From CAWIHS01 sp963836005 (GTDB taxonomy: Bacteria > Pseudomonadota > Gammaproteobacteria > GRL18), in contig CAWIHS010000001.1 in NCBI GenBank assembly GCA_963836005.1, forward strand, positions 558,001 through 622,000: a stretch of DNA of 64,000 bases, written 5' to 3'. Within the stretch, counting starts at the first letter, position 1; each line of letters begins with the position of its first letter. Below the pieces are notes generated by a model, which was not told where the DNA came from, did no database searches, and worked only from the letters and a program-made list of their open reading frames with translations. Below, piece after piece: positions 59,478-64,000 of the stretch. Both the position numbers and the translations under genes were made by a program.

Positions 59478-61673
59478 TTAACTGTTAGAGGTAAGTCGTT
59501 TTTTAAACTCTTTACGATAGCTATGCAACAGCGGCTCGGTATATCCGCCGGGCTGCACACAGCCTTGCAATACAAGATCCAGCGCTGCACGAAATGCAAA
59601 GCCTGTAAAATCTGGTGTCATGTTGAGGTATTGCGGATCAGCCGCATTTTGCCGATCTACCACCACTGCCATACGCTTAAATGTTTCAATAACCTGAGCT
59701 TCGCTGCATATGTTGTGATGCAGCCAGTTCGCCATATGCTGACTGGAAATGCGTAAGGTAGCCCGATCCTCCATCAGACCGACATTGTTGATGTCTGGAA
59801 CCTTTGAACAGCCAACACCCTGCTCAATCCAGCGAACGACATAGCCAAGCATACCCTGGGCATTGTTATCCAGCTCCTTTTGTATCTCATCTTTACCGAG
59901 TGCTTTATTTTTTAACAAAGGAATCGTCAGTATGTTATCAAGGCTGGCACGCGGCCGGGATTGCAGCTCTTGCTGGCGTGCGTCAACATTCACTTTGTGA
60001 TAATGAGTCGCATGCAGCGTAGCAGCTGTCGGAGATGGAACCCAGGCACAACTTGCTCCCATCTCTGGATGGATAATTTTTTCTTCCAGCATCTGCTTCA
60101 TTAAATCGGGCATTGCCCACATGCCCTTGCCAATTTGTGCCTTACCGTGCAAACCGCACAATAAACCAATATCTACATTCCAGTCTTCATAAGCTTTGAT
60201 CCAGGGTTCATTCTTAATCGCTGCTTTAGGCAGAAAAACGCCTGCTTCCATACTGGTGTGAATTTCATCACCGGTACGATCCAAAAAACCGGTATTAATA
60301 AATATAAGCCTTTCTTTTGCCGCACGAATACATTCTTTAAGATTGATAGTAGTGCGTCGTTCTTCATCCATAATACCGATTTTAAGCGTATAACGAGGCA
60401 GCCTCAGTGCATCTTCAACTTGCGTGAACAGTTTACATGCAAATGCTACTTCTTCAGGTCCGTGCATTTTTGGTTTGACGATGTAAACGCTGTTTGTCTG
60501 ACTGTTTTTGTAAGCCCCTTTGCCCTGCAGATCATACAAGGCAATCAGGCTGGTCATCATGCAGTCCAGAATACCTTCAGGAACTTCTTCGCCGGATTCA
60601 GTCAATACCGCATCAGTCGTCATTAAATGACCAACATTTCGAACCAGCATCAGGCTTCGGCCTGGCAGCACCATAGTTTTCCCATCAATTGTCGTATAGG
60701 TTCTGTCTGCATTTAGGGTGCGTGTAATACTGTGATTCTGTTTCTTGACAACCTCCTGCAGATCGCCGCGCATTAAACCCAGCCAGTTTCGATAGACCAG
60801 GGTTTTATCCTCTGCATCTACCGCGGTCACGGAATCTTCACAGTCCTGAATAGTGGTAATCGCAGACTCGAGGATAATATCTTTGATTCCCGAAACATGC
60901 AGCTTGCCGATTGGATGATTTGCATCGATATGAATTTCTATGTGCAAGCCATTATTTTGCAGCAGAATAACCAGCTTTCCAATTTGATCTGTATAAGCCA
61001 GAAATTGTTCTGGATCCTTTAAGTGGGTTATCTGTCCGTCTTTCAGGGTAATTTCAAGCCGTGTATTTTTCGTACCTGAAGAAACGATGGTGAATCGAAT
61101 GACCTCTTTATAGGACTCATTGCTGAGTGGAGCAGCCTGATCAAGAAATTCAAACCCGCGTTCTATCACTGCGCATCCGCGTGCTTCGTTAAAGTCAGCA
61201 GTTTTTTCCAGTCCAGCATTTTCCGGAATAACATCTGTGCCATAAAGAGCATCATAAAGACTGCCCCAGCGTGCATTAGCGGCGTTCAGCGCATAACGTG
61301 CATTATTCACCGGGACGACCAGTTGAGGACCGGCAATGTTTGCAATTTCGGGATCGACATTTGCCGTTGTTATCTTAAAATCATCCCCTTCTGGTAATAA
61401 ATAACCGATCTCCATGAGAAACTTTTTATAGGTTTGCATATCCAGCGAATCATCATCCCGGCTTAGATGCCAGGCATTAAGTTGCGCCTGTAATTCTTCA
61501 CGCCGTTGCAGCAGCAGGTTATTTTCGGCTGCCAGTGAACTGAATATTTGGGCAAATTCAGTCCACAGTTGTTCAGCATCAAGGTTATCGATGCCTGGGA
61601 TGATATCCTGAGTTATAAGCTCATACAAAGGTCTGGCTATCTGTAAACCACTAACTTCTACTCTGTTGTCCAT
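59478..61673 (-). CDS. glcB: Malate synthase G
   Basis: A 731-residue single-chain malate synthase (glyoxylate plus acetyl-CoA to malate). Start MDNRVEVSGLQIARPLYELI is typical. ARWGSLYDALYGTDVIPENA, the catalytic GLMRGDLQEVVKKQ, FINTGFLDRTGDEIHTSMEA and GASCAWVPSPTAATLHATHYH are G-form blocks. Length excludes the shorter AceB form. It heads an operon with aceA. Confidence 0.95.
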   Translation of the reverse strand: MDNRVEVSGLQIARPLYELITQDIIPGIDNLDAEQLWTEFAQIFSSLAAENNLLLQRREELQAQLNAWHLSRDDDSLDMQTYKKFLMEIGYLLPEGDDFKITTANVDPEIANIAGPQLVVPVNNARYALNAANARWGSLYDALYGTDVIPENAGLEKTADFNEARGCAVIERGFEFLDQAAPLSNESYKEVIRFTIVSSGTKNTRLEITLKDGQITHLKDPEQFLAYTDQIGKLVILLQNNGLHIEIHIDANHPIGKLHVSGIKDIILESAITTIQDCEDSVTAVDAEDKTLVYRNWLGLMRGDLQEVVKKQNHSITRTLNADRTYTTIDGKTMVLPGRSLMLVRNVGHLMTTDAVLTESGEEVPEGILDCMMTSLIALYDLQGKGAYKNSQTNSVYIVKPKMHGPEEVAFACKLFTQVEDALRLPRYTLKIGIMDEERRTTINLKECIRAAKERLIFINTGFLDRTGDEIHTSMEAGVFLPKAAIKNEPWIKAYEDWNVDIGLLCGLHGKAQIGKGMWAMPDLMKQMLEEKIIHPEMGASCAWVPSPTAATLHATHYHKVNVDARQQELQSRPRASLDNILTIPLLKNKALGKDEIQKELDNNAQGMLGYVVRWIEQGVGCSKVPDINNVGLMEDRATLRISSQHMANWLHHNICSEAQVIETFKRMAVVVDRQNAADPQYLNMTPDFTGFAFRAALDLVLQGCVQPGGYTEPLLHSYRKEFKKRLTSNS

Positions 61674-62163
61674 TCCCTTCTTTCACTCTCAATTAACGAT
61701 TAATTCAACCTGCTATAACTTTTATCAGTGCTGAAGACTGTATGATTAAACTATAATGCAGGCATGACTTATTAACTATCCCTTCAGCGCAATTATTACT
61801 ATTTATAAAACCAATAACTAAACAGCAGAGTAACTTCTCAATATTATCAGAGTGAAGCTATGGTCAAACAGCTACAAGCATCGTCCATCATAATAATCGC
61901 TGAGTCTAAAATTTATCACCCATGGTTCAGGCGGGAGTTATACGAATAAATTAAAAATAAAAAAGTATGCGCCGAAAAATTGATTTCGCAATATTGCTCT
62001 ATCGTGAACATGTGAATAAAAGAATACACTTTATCTACAGCTTCTTAATATATGAAAAGTTAATGCTCTGTATTGATATTTGCCGTTCAGCATCAACAGT
62101 TACTGAGTCAATCAAAAAGTTGTGCTAGATTGGTGTTATTGAGAGCATTCAGAGAGAATAATC
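61674..62163. other. Divergent promoter region between glcB and rraA (490 bases)
   Basis: AT-rich DNA without a credible gene on either strand. It must contain the promoters of the glyoxylate operon (minus) and of rraA-sucA (plus). An AGAGAGAATAATC site precedes the rraA ATG. No clear operator palindrome was found by eye. Confidence 0.5.
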
Positions 62164-62661
62164 ATGTTTAAAACTGCTGATTTATGTGATACCCATTATG
62201 ACCAGGGTTATATTCAGATCTGCCAGCCGATATTTGCAGATTTTGGAGGACGTAGCCGCTTTCATGGCGAGATTCATACCGTACAGTGCTTTGAAGATAA
62301 CTCAAAAGTTCGCGAAGCTGTGTCTACAAAAAGCAATGGCGGTATATTGGTCATTGATGCCGGGGCATCATTGCGCTGTGCCATGCTGGGCGATATTCTG
62401 GCAGCAAAGGCTGTGGAGAACGGCTGGGCGGGCATCATCATCAATGGTTTGATCAGGGATTCTGTTGAAATTTCAAAAATGCGGCTGGGCGTCAGAGCAC
62501 TTGGAACCTTGCCGTTAAAAAGCATTAAAAGAGATCTTGGGATGCGGGATATCCCGGTCGCTTTTGCCGGTGTAAGCTTTGTTCCCGGAGACTATATTTA
62601 TGCTGATGAAGACGGAATAATCACAAGTACTGACAATTTGCTGATTGAAGAATCGATATGA
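62164..62661 (+). CDS. rraA: RraA-family protein (regulator of RNase E activity)
   Basis: A 165-residue protein matching RraA: FADFGGRSRFHGEIHTVQCF, LVIDAGASLRCAMLGDILA, NGWAGIIINGLIRDSVEI and GVSFVPGDYIYADEDGII. E. coli RraA inhibits RNase E; related proteins are 4-hydroxy-4-methyl-2-oxoglutarate aldolases, and the sequence alone does not exclude that. Its last four bases overlap the sucA start, so expression of the two is linked. Confidence 0.88.
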   Translation: MFKTADLCDTHYDQGYIQICQPIFADFGGRSRFHGEIHTVQCFEDNSKVREAVSTKSNGGILVIDAGASLRCAMLGDILAAKAVENGWAGIIINGLIRDSVEISKMRLGVRALGTLPLKSIKRDLGMRDIPVAFAGVSFVPGDYIYADEDGIITSTDNLLIEESI

Positions 62662-64000
62662 AAGAAAATTACTCTGACTCTGAACTAACCCCAAGCATTA
62701 AAAAAAAGCCTGATGATTCTCTTCTGGATGGCAATAATGTCATATATCTGGAATCGCTGTACGAAACTTATCTAAAAGATCCTCTGAGTATTTCACCAAG
62801 CTGGCGCTCATACTTTTCAGAACTTAACCACAACACAAGTCAGACAGAGTCATTTCATTCTGATGTGCGGGCCCGTTTTAAAACCCTTGCCCTGGATAAG
62901 AGCAGGTCGCGCTGCAGTCCAGGCAGGATGGAAACCCTACCGCACTCACTGGAAAGAGAAAACGTAAAGCTGATCAAAGTATTAAGCTTAATTAACAGTT
63001 ACCGGTTTTTGGGACACAAGAAAGCGATAACGAATCCCCTTGACGAAGTACATATTGAGAGCCCTGCTTTACCTGAAGTGCCAGAACTGACACTTAAGTA
63101 TCATGATCTGGATGAAAACGATTTAAACAGCATTATTCCTACAGGTCCGCTGTTTACTAAAGATAAAATGACTCTGACAGAAATCATCCGACAACTTGAG
63201 CATAGTTATTGTGATGTGATTGGCTCGCAATATATGTATATCTCCAGCATTGAAGAGAAACGCTGGTTACAGAAACGTCTGGAAAGCCGGTCTCATCAAG
63301 CTGTATACACCGACGAAGAACGCATAAACATCCTCAAAAAACTCATTGCAGCTGAAACGCTGGAGCGTTATTTGCACACCAAATATGTAGGTCAGAAACG
63401 TTTTTCACTGGAAGGCGGTGACAGCCTCATTCCATTACTGGATGCATTAATACAGCATGCTGGAAAAACCGGTGTGAATGAAATTGTACTGGGTATGGCA
63501 CACCGGGGGCGATTAAATGTGCTGATTAATATTCTCGGCAAATCACCAGGTGTCTTATTCAGGGAATTTGAAGGCAGCATTAATAATGGTGAACGTACGG
63601 GTGACGTAAAATACCACCTTGGCTATGCATCAGATATGTCGACACCGGGAGGCCCCGTGCATCTGGCGTTGGCGTTCAATCCTTCACATCTGGAAATTGT
63701 CGGCCCTGTGGTAGAAGGCGCAGTCAGAGCTAGACAGGATCGTCGCCATGCCAACCCTGGCGACCAGGTCATTCCAGTAGTGATACATGGAGACGCTGCA
63801 CTGGCGGGACAGGGAGTTAATATGGAAACCCTGAATATGTCTCAAACGCGCGGTTACAGAACTCATGGCACCATACATATCGTCATTAACAACCAGATCG
63901 GTTTTACCACTAACACTATCAGTGACACGCGCTCCACCGAGTATTGCACCGATCTTGCAAAAATGGTGGACGCACCCGTGTTCCATGTCAATGGGGATCG
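62658..64000 (+). CDS. sucA: 2-oxoglutarate dehydrogenase E1 component (partial, runs off the window)
   Basis: The frame is open from ATG 62658 to the end of the window (447 codons; the full protein is about 930). The N-terminus has the short E2-binding segment (YLESLYETYLKDPLSISPSW). Then come KYVGQKRFSLEGGDSLIPLL, the ThDP-binding VLGMAHRGRLNVLINILGK, VKYHLGYASD, HLALAFNPSHLEIVGPVVEG, VIHGDAALAGQGVNMETLN and NNQIGFTTN. It decarboxylates 2-oxoglutarate in the TCA cycle. It overlaps rraA by four bases (ATGA). Confidence 0.95.
   Translation, partial: MKENYSDSELTPSIKKKPDDSLLDGNNVIYLESLYETYLKDPLSISPSWRSYFSELNHNTSQTESFHSDVRARFKTLALDKSRSRCSPGRMETLPHSLERENVKLIKVLSLINSYRFLGHKKAITNPLDEVHIESPALPEVPELTLKYHDLDENDLNSIIPTGPLFTKDKMTLTEIIRQLEHSYCDVIGSQYMYISSIEEKRWLQKRLESRSHQAVYTDEERINILKKLIAAETLERYLHTKYVGQKRFSLEGGDSLIPLLDALIQHAGKTGVNEIVLGMAHRGRLNVLINILGKSPGVLFREFEGSINNGERTGDVKYHLGYASDMSTPGGPVHLALAFNPSHLEIVGPVVEGAVRARQDRRHANPGDQVIPVVIHGDAALAGQGVNMETLNMSQTRGYRTHGTIHIVINNQIGFTTNTISDTRSTEYCTDLAKMVDAPVFHVNGD

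Noticed and set aside
1..64000. tRNA or rRNA genes
   Set aside because: No cloverleaf-like segment with a GGTTCRAAYCC arm or rRNA-like conserved stretch was noticed by eye; a covariance-model search would settle it.

Overview
This window looks like a moderately AT-rich gammaproteobacterial chromosome. A MaoP/YifE-type DUF413 protein, RraA, the split NrdJa/NrdJb class II ribonucleotide reductase and an mepK-type gene next to an ldtD-type relic all fit that group. I cannot name the genus. No rRNA, tRNA or CRISPR array was seen. The window ends inside sucA.

Layout. 1-11 kb is a graveyard of mobile elements: an IS200-like (Y1) transposase relic, several pieces of one IS91-like element, a truncated IS630 transposase and a MITE-like repeat. 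Between them lie a DinJ/YafQ toxin-antitoxin pair, RNase Z, an MFS transporter, a phospholipase D-like protein, a methyltransferase and a cytochrome c'. 12-17.5 kb is core-like: maoP, xseA, and nrdJa-nrdJb behind a good NrdR box. 17.5-21.5 kb holds more IS debris around a GC-richer Kef-type antiporter fused to two Usp domains. 21.7-24.3 kb carries an EAL protein and a convergent, degenerate HD-GYP protein.

24.4-33.6 kb (minus strand) is the metabolic centrepiece. It encodes a three-part tungsten aldehyde ferredoxin oxidoreductase (a four-cluster ferredoxin, the tungstopterin subunit and an FAD/NAD subunit), MoaD, a 99-residue protein of unknown role, MoeB, the tungstate transporter TupABC and MoeA. 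The genes would import tungstate, finish the cofactor and couple aldehyde/acid chemistry to NAD(H).

34-58 kb is mixed: a SoxH-like metallohydrolase, SelO, an MsrA-MsrB fusion, a YbaY/NlpE-like protein, an FKBP isomerase, a diguanylate cyclase, repeat-rich envelope proteins, a DUF2955/HlyD pair, an L,D-transpeptidase gene that has lost its catalytic centre next to an intact mepK-like gene, a DUF3604 protein, a large AsmA-like protein and a Na/Pi cotransporter. 58-64 kb has a glyoxylate-shunt operon (glcB-aceA) and rraA overlapping the start of sucA.

The most unusual signals are repeats. One is a 22-bp sequence inserted precisely four times into copies of the same IS91-like element; removing it from the transposase restores the reading frame at all three coding sites. 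The others are two MITE-like families with related ends, twice found side by side, one copy of which removed a start codon and another of which supplies a stop codon.
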